Assembly (NCBI RefSeq): GCF_000379465.1 | Contig: NZ_KB905403.1 | Span: forward strand, 564,452-628,451 | Length of the DNA stretch: 64,000 nucleotides | From: Sciscionella marina DSM 45152 | Lineage (GTDB): Bacteria > Actinomycetota > Actinomycetes > Mycobacteriales > Pseudonocardiaceae | Direction: 5' to 3' | In this document: positions 34,301 through 41,649 of the stretch, piece by piece | Position numbering within the stretch: position 1 is the first letter of the stretch | How the letters are laid out: the number at the start of each line of letters is the position of its first letter | Translations under genes and position numbers: made by a program | The notes under the pieces: model-generated | What the model was told of the DNA's origin: nothing | What the model saw: only the letters and a program-made list of their open reading frames with translations | Database searches by the model: none

Positions 34301-34561
34301 GTCTACGAACGGGCCGCGCTGCGCTTCGAGGTTTTCCGGCAGGACAACGGATTGCGCGCTACGTACACAACATCCGCGGTCGGTTCGCTCGGGGAACCCG
34401 AACCACCGCGCGAGTTCGCCCTGGTGCCCTGCGCGCAGGACGCCTATCTGATCCGGGAACCACGCACCCGGGAATGGCAGCGGGTGCGGTTCTTCCGGCT
34501 CGCCGACGGCACCGCCTACGTGCATTTCGGGTTGCGTGCCACGCCCAAGGTCCGGCCGTGA
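31397..34561 (+). CDS. S9 prolyl-oligopeptidase fused to a class C beta-lactamase-like domain
   Basis: 1054 aa from ATG 31397 with GGAAGGGG upstream. Residues ~1-380 form the beta-propeller (repeated SPDG/HPDG motifs). Residues ~390-610 are the S9 catalytic domain with triad S476 (GYSYGG), D549 (HGLADQR) and H581. From ~610 a second enzyme begins: S672-I-T-K675, Y757-C-N759 and H893-D-G895 are the three boxes of class C beta-lactamase/D-aminopeptidase-type hydrolases. A ~110-residue C-terminal beta domain follows, as in DmpB/Pab87-type peptidases. There is no signal peptide. One chain thus combines an L-oligopeptidase with a probable D-specific peptidase. The fusion is in frame with no stop or shift. 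Confidence 0.9.
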   Translation: MSIFDIADIAGIEQPIDLTLSPDGSTVVYVLRTADTEADENVHELWSVGADGTPPRRIGEGTDPAISPDGETLVFLRQNQLWTMPMHGGAPEQLTDRPLGAGPAVWHPDGRKLAFTAAFDFRGGTAHSPIVTTAAVHKIDGGARFRGVYGQLFLLDLDSAETTMLTGGEFEVHAPVWSPDGSELAYLRGFAEDTPTARAYVLDPRDPAAPHRLVPGPVSVSALAWHGTDLLLVGEPEPGVRNAVLTRVDSEGDASVLTAELDRAVLPGAVGYPGASPAVLGEQVLYCVRDRGCTHLYRDGEPLLAGEHVVSGLSVSGGSIAVVVADPRHSGEIGVIDPETGRLRLLTEHTPDRCVPIVPVERTFTVHDGVQVHGWLVRDPEQREPGPLLLDVHGGPHNAWHPALDPAHLYHQVLAARGWSVLLLNPRGSDGYGEEFLRAGIGAWGTADERDFLDPVDQLVAEGLADPRRLALCGYSYGGFMACWLSTRTERFAAVVTGGVVCDLDLLRDTSDIGEWFYEQEIGSAKAQSPIQHIDRVSSPTLVLHGLADQRCIHAHAELWYSGLRRRGVRTELVSYPEASHLFILDGRPTQRIDYNRRILNWVTRHTGTRVRGGADPDYWQRRLAALVESHGVVGASLGIAVGDEISTAAAGLLHTGTGAAARTGSLFQIGSITKVYTATVLMRLVERGELGLDEPIERYVPGIAEGVTVRHLLTHTSGIDGDLFHDTGRGDDCLERYTAKLAEAARIHPIGETFSYCNAGFSLLARIAEVCTGKVWDELFGELLLEPLGLEHTVLLPEQVLRFDAAMGHVTGRDGKLAPAPQWHLPRAVAPAGAICATAEDVLRFARGQVLRQETAELMRSEQAELPDASRADAWGLGWWRNIWDGTRLIGHDGNTVGQSAFLRVLPEADIAVTLLTNGGEANPLAHELFTEIFGKFAGITPPEPVRPPEQGSVDNGTGEPADWHLGVYERAALRFEVFRQDNGLRATYTTSAVGSLGEPEPPREFALVPCAQDAYLIREPRTREWQRVRFFRLADGTAYVHFGLRATPKVRP

Positions 34562-36060
34562 AACGCGCCGCGGTGGCACTCGCGCTGCTGCCGCTGCTCG
34601 CCGGTTGCGCGGTCGGGGCGCACACCGGCGGGGACACGATCACCATCGCCATGCCCGCGGGGTCGGCGAAGTTCGACCCGCAGGCTTCCTCCTCCTCGAT
34701 CAATATGGCGCTGGTCCCGCTCGCCTACCAGAAGCTGGCCAGCACGAACCCCGATCACACCCTGGCCCCTGACGTGGCCAGCGGCTGGACGGTCAGCCCG
34801 ACCAGTGCGCGGCTGCGCATCCGGGACGGAGTGCGCTGCGCGGACGGGGAAACCCTCGATGCGGCAACGGTGGCGGCGAACCTGAACTATGTCGCTGATC
34901 CGGCGAACAAATCCGAACTGCTCGACGTCGCCGTCCCCTCGGGAGCCGAGGCAAGCGCGCACGGCAAGGAAGTGGACGTCCGGCTCGCCGCCCCGGAACC
35001 ATTCTTCATGCAGAACGTAACGATGCTGGGATTGGTGTGCCACAAGGGAATGCGCGATCGTGCGGCGCTGAACAAGCACAGTGAAGGGTCCGGGCCCTAT
35101 GTGCTCACCGAAGTCGCGCCCGGGGATCACCTCGGCTACACCAAGCGGCCCGGTCAACCGGAACGGCTGCCGCGCAGCATCGTGGTGAAGTTCGTCAATG
35201 ACGAGACCACCATGGCGAACCTGCTGCTCGGCCGCCAGGCCAATATCGCCGGTATCCGCGGACCGGACCGGGACCGGCTCGCCGCGGCGAAACTCTTCCG
35301 GCGCAACACTCCGGAGACGGTCGGTGAGCTCTACTTCAACCAGGGCAAGAAGACCTTCGCCGATGTGCGGGTGCGCCGGGCACTGGCCATGGGGGCGCGG
35401 TTCGACAACGCGGCCAAGGCGATCACCATGGGCGAGGGGCGGCGATCCACCGGACTGATGCCGGACCCGAAGCTCTGCCCCGGCGACAATGCGCGTGCGC
35501 TGCCCGGCTACGACCCCGCGCGGGCGCGTGCCCTCCTGGACGAGGCGGGCTGGCGGACCGGTCCGGACGGGGTGCGCGCCAAGAACGGCACGCCGCTTTC
35601 CTTCTCGCTGAAGTTCCCGCCGCTTGGCGCGGCGGCCGCGGAATACCTCGCGCAGCAGTGGCGTGCGATCGGCGTTACCGTCCGGCTCGAACAGCGCACC
35701 ACCGAACAGCTGCTCGCCAGCATGATGGGCGCCGGGGACTGGGACACGGCGTTCGAGAACGTGAACGTCACCAACCCGTCGACCATCCGCGCCTTCCTCT
35801 CCGGACCGGCCCCGCCGGACGGCTCGAATTTCGCGCACATCGAGAATCCGGGCTATGTGGCAGGGATGCGGGCGGCCAGTCAGCGCACCGGGACGGCGGG
35901 CTGTGCCGACTGGAACGCCGCGGAGACCGCGCTGTTCCGGAACGCCGATGTACTACCGTTCGCGGATTCGAGCACCCCGTCGTTCGGTGCCGGGGCGCGG
36001 TTCGAGCTGGACGGCAACGGAGCCTTCGTGCCGACCGCGTTCCACCGGGGCACGTCATGA
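34558..36060 (+). CDS. Peptide ABC transporter substrate-binding lipoprotein
   Basis: 500 aa from GTG 34558, overlapping the previous stop (GTGA). The N-terminus is a lipoprotein signal, with lipobox LLAGC and the modified residue C17. It belongs to extracellular solute-binding protein family 5 (dipeptide/oligopeptide/nickel): PLAYQKLAS, LAPDVASGWTVSP, SEGSGPYVLTEV, ELYFNQGKKTFADVRVRRAL. It captures the peptide outside the membrane and delivers it to the permeases encoded directly downstream. Confidence 0.93.
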   Translation: MKRAAVALALLPLLAGCAVGAHTGGDTITIAMPAGSAKFDPQASSSSINMALVPLAYQKLASTNPDHTLAPDVASGWTVSPTSARLRIRDGVRCADGETLDAATVAANLNYVADPANKSELLDVAVPSGAEASAHGKEVDVRLAAPEPFFMQNVTMLGLVCHKGMRDRAALNKHSEGSGPYVLTEVAPGDHLGYTKRPGQPERLPRSIVVKFVNDETTMANLLLGRQANIAGIRGPDRDRLAAAKLFRRNTPETVGELYFNQGKKTFADVRVRRALAMGARFDNAAKAITMGEGRRSTGLMPDPKLCPGDNARALPGYDPARARALLDEAGWRTGPDGVRAKNGTPLSFSLKFPPLGAAAAEYLAQQWRAIGVTVRLEQRTTEQLLASMMGAGDWDTAFENVNVTNPSTIRAFLSGPAPPDGSNFAHIENPGYVAGMRAASQRTGTAGCADWNAAETALFRNADVLPFADSSTPSFGAGARFELDGNGAFVPTAFHRGTS

Positions 36061-37004
36061 ACCACTGGCTGGTTTTCGCGGCACGCAGGCTGTTCCGGTT
36101 CGTGGTTTCGCTGTTCGTGCTCGCCGTGGCCACCTTCGCCATGGTGCACGCCATCCCCGGTGATCCGGTGCGGGTCGCGCTGGGACTCAAGGCACCGGCG
36201 GCGCTCGTCACGGCGAAACGGCACGATCTGGGCCTCGATCTGCCGCTGCCGCAACAGTTCCTCGACTATTTGCAGCGACTGTGCACCGGACGGCTCGGCA
36301 GTTCGCTGATCTCCGGTCTGCCGGTGCGCCGGTTGCTCAGTGAACAGCTGCCCGCGACCGCGCAGCTGGCCTGCTATGCCTTTCTGCTCGCGGTACTGCT
36401 CGCGGTGCCGCTCGGCATGTTCGTCGGGGTGCGCACGCGCAACGGCCGGGCGCGCGGCACCGAGGCCGGTTTCGTCACGGTGACCGGGTTTTTCTCGGTG
36501 ATACCGGATTTCCTGCTCGCCGTGGGATTGGTGTTCGTGTTCGCGGTGACGCTCGGCTGGTTCCCGCCCGCCGGTCTGGCCAGCCCGGTGGCGTTCGTGC
36601 TTCCGGTGCTCGCGCTCGCCGCGGCACCGGGTGCGCTGTTGTCCCGGATCGTACGGGTGGAGACCAGGCGGGTGCTCGATGCCCCGTATCTGCGCACCGC
36701 GCGCGCGAAACGGCTGCCGGACCGGCTGCTGTACCTGCGGCACGCACTGCCCAATCTGCTCACCTCGACGCTGACCATGAGCGGGCTGATCCTCGGTTCG
36801 CTGCTGGCCGGGACGGTGCTGGTGGAGAACATCTTCGCGATCCCGGGGGTCGGCATGCAGCTGGTGCAATCGGTGCTGAACAAGGATTATCCGGTGGTGC
36901 AGGCCCTGGCCATCGTGTTCGGTGGTGCCGCATTGCTGATCCACCTCGTCGTGGACATCGCCATCGCGGCCGCCGATCCGCGTTCCACGATCAGGGAGCG
37001 CTGA
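36057..37004 (+). CDS. Peptide ABC transporter permease (DppB/OppB-like)
   Basis: 315 aa, six membrane segments. The N-terminus RRLFRFVVSLFVLAVATFAM and HAIPGDPVRVALG are typical of DppB-type permeases. The EAA-like loop YLRTARAKRLPDRLLYLRHA precedes the last two helices, and VENIFAIPGVGMQLVQSV is a family signature. It overlaps the binding-protein gene (ATGA) and ends one base before the next gene. It pairs with the permease domain of the following fusion protein. Confidence 0.93.
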   Translation: MNHWLVFAARRLFRFVVSLFVLAVATFAMVHAIPGDPVRVALGLKAPAALVTAKRHDLGLDLPLPQQFLDYLQRLCTGRLGSSLISGLPVRRLLSEQLPATAQLACYAFLLAVLLAVPLGMFVGVRTRNGRARGTEAGFVTVTGFFSVIPDFLLAVGLVFVFAVTLGWFPPAGLASPVAFVLPVLALAAAPGALLSRIVRVETRRVLDAPYLRTARAKRLPDRLLYLRHALPNLLTSTLTMSGLILGSLLAGTVLVENIFAIPGVGMQLVQSVLNKDYPVVQALAIVFGGAALLIHLVVDIAIAAADPRSTIRER

Positions 37005-37005
37005 G

Positions 37006-38820
37006 ATGCGCCAGCTGACTCGCCCACTCGGGCTCACCACCCTCGTACTGGTCAGCGTGACCCTGCTGCTCGCGGTGTTCGGCCCCGTGCTGTGGTCGGC
37101 GCGCGCGGATTCGATCGATATCGACGCGATGCGCCAGGGAATGTCGGCGGCGCACCCGTTCGGCACCGACTATCTCGGCCGCGATGTGCTGGCCAGAACC
37201 CTGGTGGCCACCCGGCTTTCGGTGCTGCTGGCGCTGCTGGCCACGGTGCTCGGGGCGGCGCTCGGCATCCTGCTCGGTACGCTGCCGGTCGTGCTCGGCA
37301 GGCGGATCGGCGGGCTCGTGGTGGCGTTCATCAACCTCACCGTGGCCTTTCCCGGCCTGCTGCTGGCGATCTTTTTCGGCGTGGTGTTCGGGGTCGGCGC
37401 GGACGGTGCGGTGCTCGCGCTCGCGGTGGCCCTGACGCCCAACTTCGCCCGGTTGACCTATACCAGGGCGGTAGCGGTGGCCGAGGCGGATTTCGTGTCC
37501 GCGGCGCGATTGCTCGGGGTGCCGCGCGCTGTGGTGATCACCAGGCATGTGGTGCCGAACATCGCCGAGCCACTGGTGGTGAACTTCGCCTCGGCGATCG
37601 GCAGCGCACTGCTCAGTTTCGCGGCGCTGTCCTATCTCGGTTTCGGGGTGCAGCCGCCCTCGTACGACTGGGGTCGGCTGTTGAACGAGGGCCTGCCGCG
37701 GATCTACACCGACCCGGCCTCGGCGCTGCTTCCCGGCTTCGCGATCGTGTTCGCCGGGATCACCTTCGTACTGGCCGGTGAACTGACCGCCCGGCTGCTG
37801 ACCGCGGAACCGCCCGGTCATCGCGCGGCGCCGCGGGAAACCGCCGCACCCGGGGAACCGGAACCCGGCGGGGAACACGGCGTGCTGCGAGTGGTGAACC
37901 TGCGGGTGCGGTTCCCCGCCGCGAACCCGGTATGCGGCGCCAGCTTCACCCTGCACCGTGGAGAAATCCTCGGCCTAGTCGGGGAATCCGGCTCCGGGAA
38001 GAGCGTCACCGGTGCCGCCATCGCCGGTCTGGTACCGCATCCCGGACAGGTCGAGGCCGAGCGGCTGGAGTTCGACGGCGAACCGCTCGATCCCGCCCGG
38101 CTCGGCGACCGGCTGGCCATGGTGTTCCAGGATCCGATGAGTTCGCTGAACCCGGCGCTGCGGGTGGGCAGGCAGCTCGCCGAGGTCGCCGAGGTGCACC
38201 GGAACGCCGATCGCCGCTCCGCCATGGCCCGTGCGGTGGATCGGCTGCGTGCGGTGCGCATCCGGGATCCGGAACGCCGGGCCGCGCAGTATCCGCACGA
38301 GTTCTCCGGCGGAATGCGGCAGCGTGCGATGATCGGCATGGGGCTGATGGGCGAGCCGAGGCTGATCATCGCCGACGAGCCGACCACGGCACTGGATGTC
38401 ACCGTGCAGCGGGACATTCTCGGCCTGCTCCGCGAGGTGCGCGATACCCAGGGGACCGCGGTGCTGTTCGTCAGCCACGACATCGCCGTGGTGCGTGAGC
38501 TGGCCTCCCGGGTGCTGGTGATGTACGCCGGGCGGATCGTCGAGGAACTGCCCGCGAGCGCGCTGGACACGGCGGCGCACCCGTACACCAGGGCACTGGT
38601 GGCCAGCTCCCCGGATCTGCGCACCGACCGTTCGCTGCCGCTGGCCACGATCGAGGGCCGGGCGCCGGATGCCACCGAGGAGCTGCCCGGCTGTCCGTTC
38701 GCGCCGCGTTGCTCCTACGCCGACGAGCGCTGTCACACCGAGCTCCCCGCGCCGCGGGACCTCGCCGGGCACCGGGTGAGCTGCTGGCATCCCATCGGGG
38801 CACTGGAGGTCAGGGCATGA
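37006..38820 (+). CDS. Peptide ABC transporter permease-ATPase fusion (DppC-DppD-like)
   Basis: 604 aa. Residues ~1-270 are a DppC-type permease: HPFGTDYLGRDVLARTL, EAA loop ADFVSAARLLGVPRAVVITR, SYLGFGVQPPSYDWGRLL. After a ~25-residue Pro/Glu-rich linker, residues ~290-604 are a DppD-type ATPase with Walker A GESGSGKS (326-333), signature FSGGMRQ (433-439), Walker B IIADEP with D457/E458, and the C-terminal CPFAPRCSYADERC motif of peptide importers. Permease and ATPase are normally separate proteins; here a single unbroken frame joins them. Overlaps the next gene by ATGA. Confidence 0.92.
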   Translation: MRQLTRPLGLTTLVLVSVTLLLAVFGPVLWSARADSIDIDAMRQGMSAAHPFGTDYLGRDVLARTLVATRLSVLLALLATVLGAALGILLGTLPVVLGRRIGGLVVAFINLTVAFPGLLLAIFFGVVFGVGADGAVLALAVALTPNFARLTYTRAVAVAEADFVSAARLLGVPRAVVITRHVVPNIAEPLVVNFASAIGSALLSFAALSYLGFGVQPPSYDWGRLLNEGLPRIYTDPASALLPGFAIVFAGITFVLAGELTARLLTAEPPGHRAAPRETAAPGEPEPGGEHGVLRVVNLRVRFPAANPVCGASFTLHRGEILGLVGESGSGKSVTGAAIAGLVPHPGQVEAERLEFDGEPLDPARLGDRLAMVFQDPMSSLNPALRVGRQLAEVAEVHRNADRRSAMARAVDRLRAVRIRDPERRAAQYPHEFSGGMRQRAMIGMGLMGEPRLIIADEPTTALDVTVQRDILGLLREVRDTQGTAVLFVSHDIAVVRELASRVLVMYAGRIVEELPASALDTAAHPYTRALVASSPDLRTDRSLPLATIEGRAPDATEELPGCPFAPRCSYADERCHTELPAPRDLAGHRVSCWHPIGALEVRA

Positions 38821-39533
38821 GTGAACTCACGGTGGACGGGTTGACCGTGCGGTTCGGCGCGCACACCGCGGTCGACGGGGTCAGCCTCGCCGTCCCCGCG
38901 GGTTCGGTGCTCGGCCTCGCGGGCGAGTCCGGGTCCGGCAAGTCCACGATCGCGCGCGCCATCGTCGGGATGGCACCGATCAGCTCCGGGAGTGTCCGCT
39001 ACGACGGGACGCCACTGCGCACCCCGGACCGCCGGATCCAGCTGGTGTTCCAGGATCCGGCCGCGGCACTGGATCCGCGGCGCAGCATCGGCTCGTCCAT
39101 CGCGGAAGGCGTGCGCGCCAAGCGAACCGCGCGCCGCGCCCGGGTACGCGAGCTACTGGAACTGGTGCACATCGATCCCGCGCGGGCGAACCTGAACCCG
39201 CGCGAGTTCTCCGGAGGACAGCTGCAGCGGGTGTGCCTCGCGCGCGCCCTCGCGGCCGAACCGGAGTTCCTGATCGCCGATGAGATCACCTCGGCGCTGG
39301 ACGTCTCGGTGCAGGGCGCCGTGCTGAACGTGGTGCGGGAAATACAACGGGAGACCGGGATCGGGATCCTGTTCATCAGCCACAATCTCGCCGTGCTGCG
39401 CTACCTCGCGGACACCATGGCCGTGCTGCGCGCCGGAAAGCTGGTCGAACAGGCGGAGACCGAAACCCTGCTCGGCGCGCCGGAACACGAGTACACCAAG
39501 CAGTTGATCGACGCCGTTCCCGGACAGGAATAG
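38817..39533 (+). CDS. Peptide ABC transporter ATPase (DppF-like, short form)
   Basis: 238 aa. Walker A GESGSGKS (36-43), Q-loop LVFQDPAAALDPRR, signature FSGGQLQRVCLARAL, Walker B FLIADEITSALD, H-loop FISHNLAV. It is shorter than usual DppF/OppF (~320 aa), ending straight after the core ATPase without the Cys-containing peptide-importer tail. It presumably forms a heterodimer with the ATPase half of the preceding fusion. Confidence 0.93.
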   Translation: MSELTVDGLTVRFGAHTAVDGVSLAVPAGSVLGLAGESGSGKSTIARAIVGMAPISSGSVRYDGTPLRTPDRRIQLVFQDPAAALDPRRSIGSSIAEGVRAKRTARRARVRELLELVHIDPARANLNPREFSGGQLQRVCLARALAAEPEFLIADEITSALDVSVQGAVLNVVREIQRETGIGILFISHNLAVLRYLADTMAVLRAGKLVEQAETETLLGAPEHEYTKQLIDAVPGQE

Positions 39534-39534
39534 G

Positions 39535-41079
39535 GTGAGAACCGTGTCCTACGAAACCTTGCGCGTGTCCATCGCGGACGAACTGGACGCGTTCTTCGCG
39601 CAGTACACCGCCGCCGGGCAGGCCAAGGGGCTCGTCTACGGGTTCAGCGATACACGCGGGCTGGTGCACTCGGCCGGATTCGGCGTGGCAGACGAGGCGG
39701 GCACGGTCCCGGACGCGGACACCCTGTTCCCCATCGCCTCGATGTCGAAGAGTTTCATCGCCTGCGCGGCGCTGCTCGCCAGGGACCGCGGTGTGCTGTC
39801 CCTGGAAGACCCGATCACCAAGTATATTCCGGAGTTCCGCGCGAGCGCCGCGCCGGAGGACCCGTGCGAACCGCCGAGCATCGGGATGCTGCTCGCCATG
39901 CGCGGCGGGCTCACCGAGGACAATTCCTGGGTGGACCCGTTCATCGGCATGCCCGAGCGGGAACTGCTCGAACTTGTCGGCAAGGGTGTCCGGTACAGCA
40001 ACCTGCCCGGCACCGTGTTCGAATACTCCAACCTCGGCTATACGCTCGCCGCGATCGCGGTCGGCCGCGCGGTGGGCAACCCGATCACCGATTTCGTGCG
40101 GGACGAGGTGATCGCGCCACTCGGCCTGGCTTCGACCTGTTTCGACAGCGCGGCACCGGAACGACGCGCGGTCGGTTATTCGCTCGACGCGCACGGCGAC
40201 TGGGTGCCGTATCCGCCGAACATCTCGGACGGGTTCGCCGGGGCGGGTGGCATCATGAGCACCGTCCGGGACATCGCGGGCTGGATGACCTGGCTGGGTG
40301 CGGCGTTCCGCCCGCAGTCCGGCAAGGATCGAATACTCGGCAGGGCGGCGCGCCGGGATATGCAGCGGCTGCACAGTATCGCGCGCCCGGCCGTCGTGCT
40401 GCGTCCGGACGGCGGGCTGCACGCCGGGCTCGGCGGATACGGTCTCGGGCTGAGCATCGAGGAGGATCCGCGCTGGGGCACCGTGGTCTCGCACGGCGGC
40501 GGACTGCCCGGGTTCAAGCTGTTCATGTGCTGGCATCCGGATTCCGGGCACGGTGTCACCGTGCTCACCAACAGCCACCGCGGCGATCCCGCCGCGCTGT
40601 GCACCGAGGCACTGCAGCGCATCCTGACGCGGGAGAAGGCACCGGCGCGGACCGTCACGCTGTGGCCGGAAACCGAACGGCTGCGCGCCGAGGCGGATCG
40701 CCTGGTGCGGGACTGGGACGAGGAACTGGCCGCACGGATCTTCGCGGAGAACGTCGACTTCGACCGCCCGCTCGCGGAACGCCGCGCCGAGGTCGCCGAA
40801 CTCATCGCGGAGATCGGCCCGCTCGCCGATGCGCCTGCCGCGGTGGTCTCCACCTCCAGCCCGGCCGATGTGACCTGGTCGATCCCCGGCGAGCGCGGCG
40901 AACTGCTGTGCATGATCCACCTGACCCCGGTCGATCCCGCGCGGATCCAGGAATTCGAGGTGCGTGCCGTGCCCGCGCACCGGCCACGCGCGGCGGCTCC
41001 GGTGGACATCTCCCCGCGGCGCACCCGGCTCGGTGACGCGTTCATCGGCCCACCACGAGACATCCTGCTCCGGGGCTGA
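39535..41079 (+). CDS. Class C beta-lactamase-family serine hydrolase / D-aminopeptidase-like
   Basis: 514 aa from GTG 39535; GTG 39544 is a close alternative with GGGTGAG upstream. Active-site boxes: S69-M-S-K72, a YSN tyrosine box in FEYSNLGYTL, and SHGGGLPGF as the third box. A ~150-residue C-terminal extension follows. No signal peptide, so probably cytosolic. It begins two bases after the ABC ATPase stop and closes the cluster; it is the third penicillin-recognising-fold hydrolase of the run. D-aminopeptidase or D-Ala-D-Ala-type dipeptide cleavage is inferred from context. Confidence 0.85.
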   Translation: MRTVSYETLRVSIADELDAFFAQYTAAGQAKGLVYGFSDTRGLVHSAGFGVADEAGTVPDADTLFPIASMSKSFIACAALLARDRGVLSLEDPITKYIPEFRASAAPEDPCEPPSIGMLLAMRGGLTEDNSWVDPFIGMPERELLELVGKGVRYSNLPGTVFEYSNLGYTLAAIAVGRAVGNPITDFVRDEVIAPLGLASTCFDSAAPERRAVGYSLDAHGDWVPYPPNISDGFAGAGGIMSTVRDIAGWMTWLGAAFRPQSGKDRILGRAARRDMQRLHSIARPAVVLRPDGGLHAGLGGYGLGLSIEEDPRWGTVVSHGGGLPGFKLFMCWHPDSGHGVTVLTNSHRGDPAALCTEALQRILTREKAPARTVTLWPETERLRAEADRLVRDWDEELAARIFAENVDFDRPLAERRAEVAELIAEIGPLADAPAAVVSTSSPADVTWSIPGERGELLCMIHLTPVDPARIQEFEVRAVPAHRPRAAAPVDISPRRTRLGDAFIGPPRDILLRG

Positions 41080-41649
41080 ATTATCTCACCGGCTCGTCTT
41101 GCTGGTGGGCATGTGGGTGACGGATTTCGTGGCGCGTCTTCGGGCCGAGCACCTGCCGGGCGACCGCGATGGCCGCGGCCAGTTCCGTCAGTTCCGCGTC
41201 CGGCACGTCCCCTGCTTTCGCGCACACCGGTCGTTCCCTGGGATTGCTGTCGTGCGCCCGGGCCGGGACGCGGTCGCCGCGTGCAGGATGTTGCACTGGA
41301 TCCGGCCGAGTTCCCCGCACCCGGCGGACCGGCCGTGCCGGTCACCACGATTCCCTGCTGCGCCGGTCCAATGGACAACGGCACGTATCGCGGGCGCGCG
41401 CCCCTGCCGACCTGGGAACCGAGCCCCGCCGTGCGGCTCGCGGAGCCGGAGTAGCGCCGCCAACCGCCATGAGTCTCGGCCCGCTCCGCCTTTGGGAGCG
41501 GTGGGGTACCCCGTCAGGTGCACCTTTGCATTGCGGCCTTGCGCACTTCCGATGGACCGATCCTGCCCGATCAGGCGTACCGTGCACCCGGAGTCTCGGT
41601 GTTAAGTACGTTTCGTGTCTGTCTGGTCGGAACGCCGCTTGGAGGTCCG
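41080..41649. other. 570-bp gap before the AfsR-type gene
   Basis: No gene is supported. Short frames exist on both strands, for example the reverse-strand 41081-41320 with a plausible DAELTELAAAIAVARQVLG helix and the + strand 41113-41454 ending in AVRLAEPE. None has an RBS plus a recognisable family; they may be decayed remnants. GGAGG at 41641-41645 is the RBS of the next gene. Confidence 0.5.

Noticed and set aside
32842-34557. Upstream extension of the ABC binding protein to 1072 codons
   Set aside because: Out-of-frame shadow of the S9 fusion; the lipoprotein signal begins at 34558.
41081-41454. Small proteins in the 570-bp gap, on either strand
   Set aside because: No RBS or recognisable family; mixed low-complexity sequence. 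Left as an unassigned gap.
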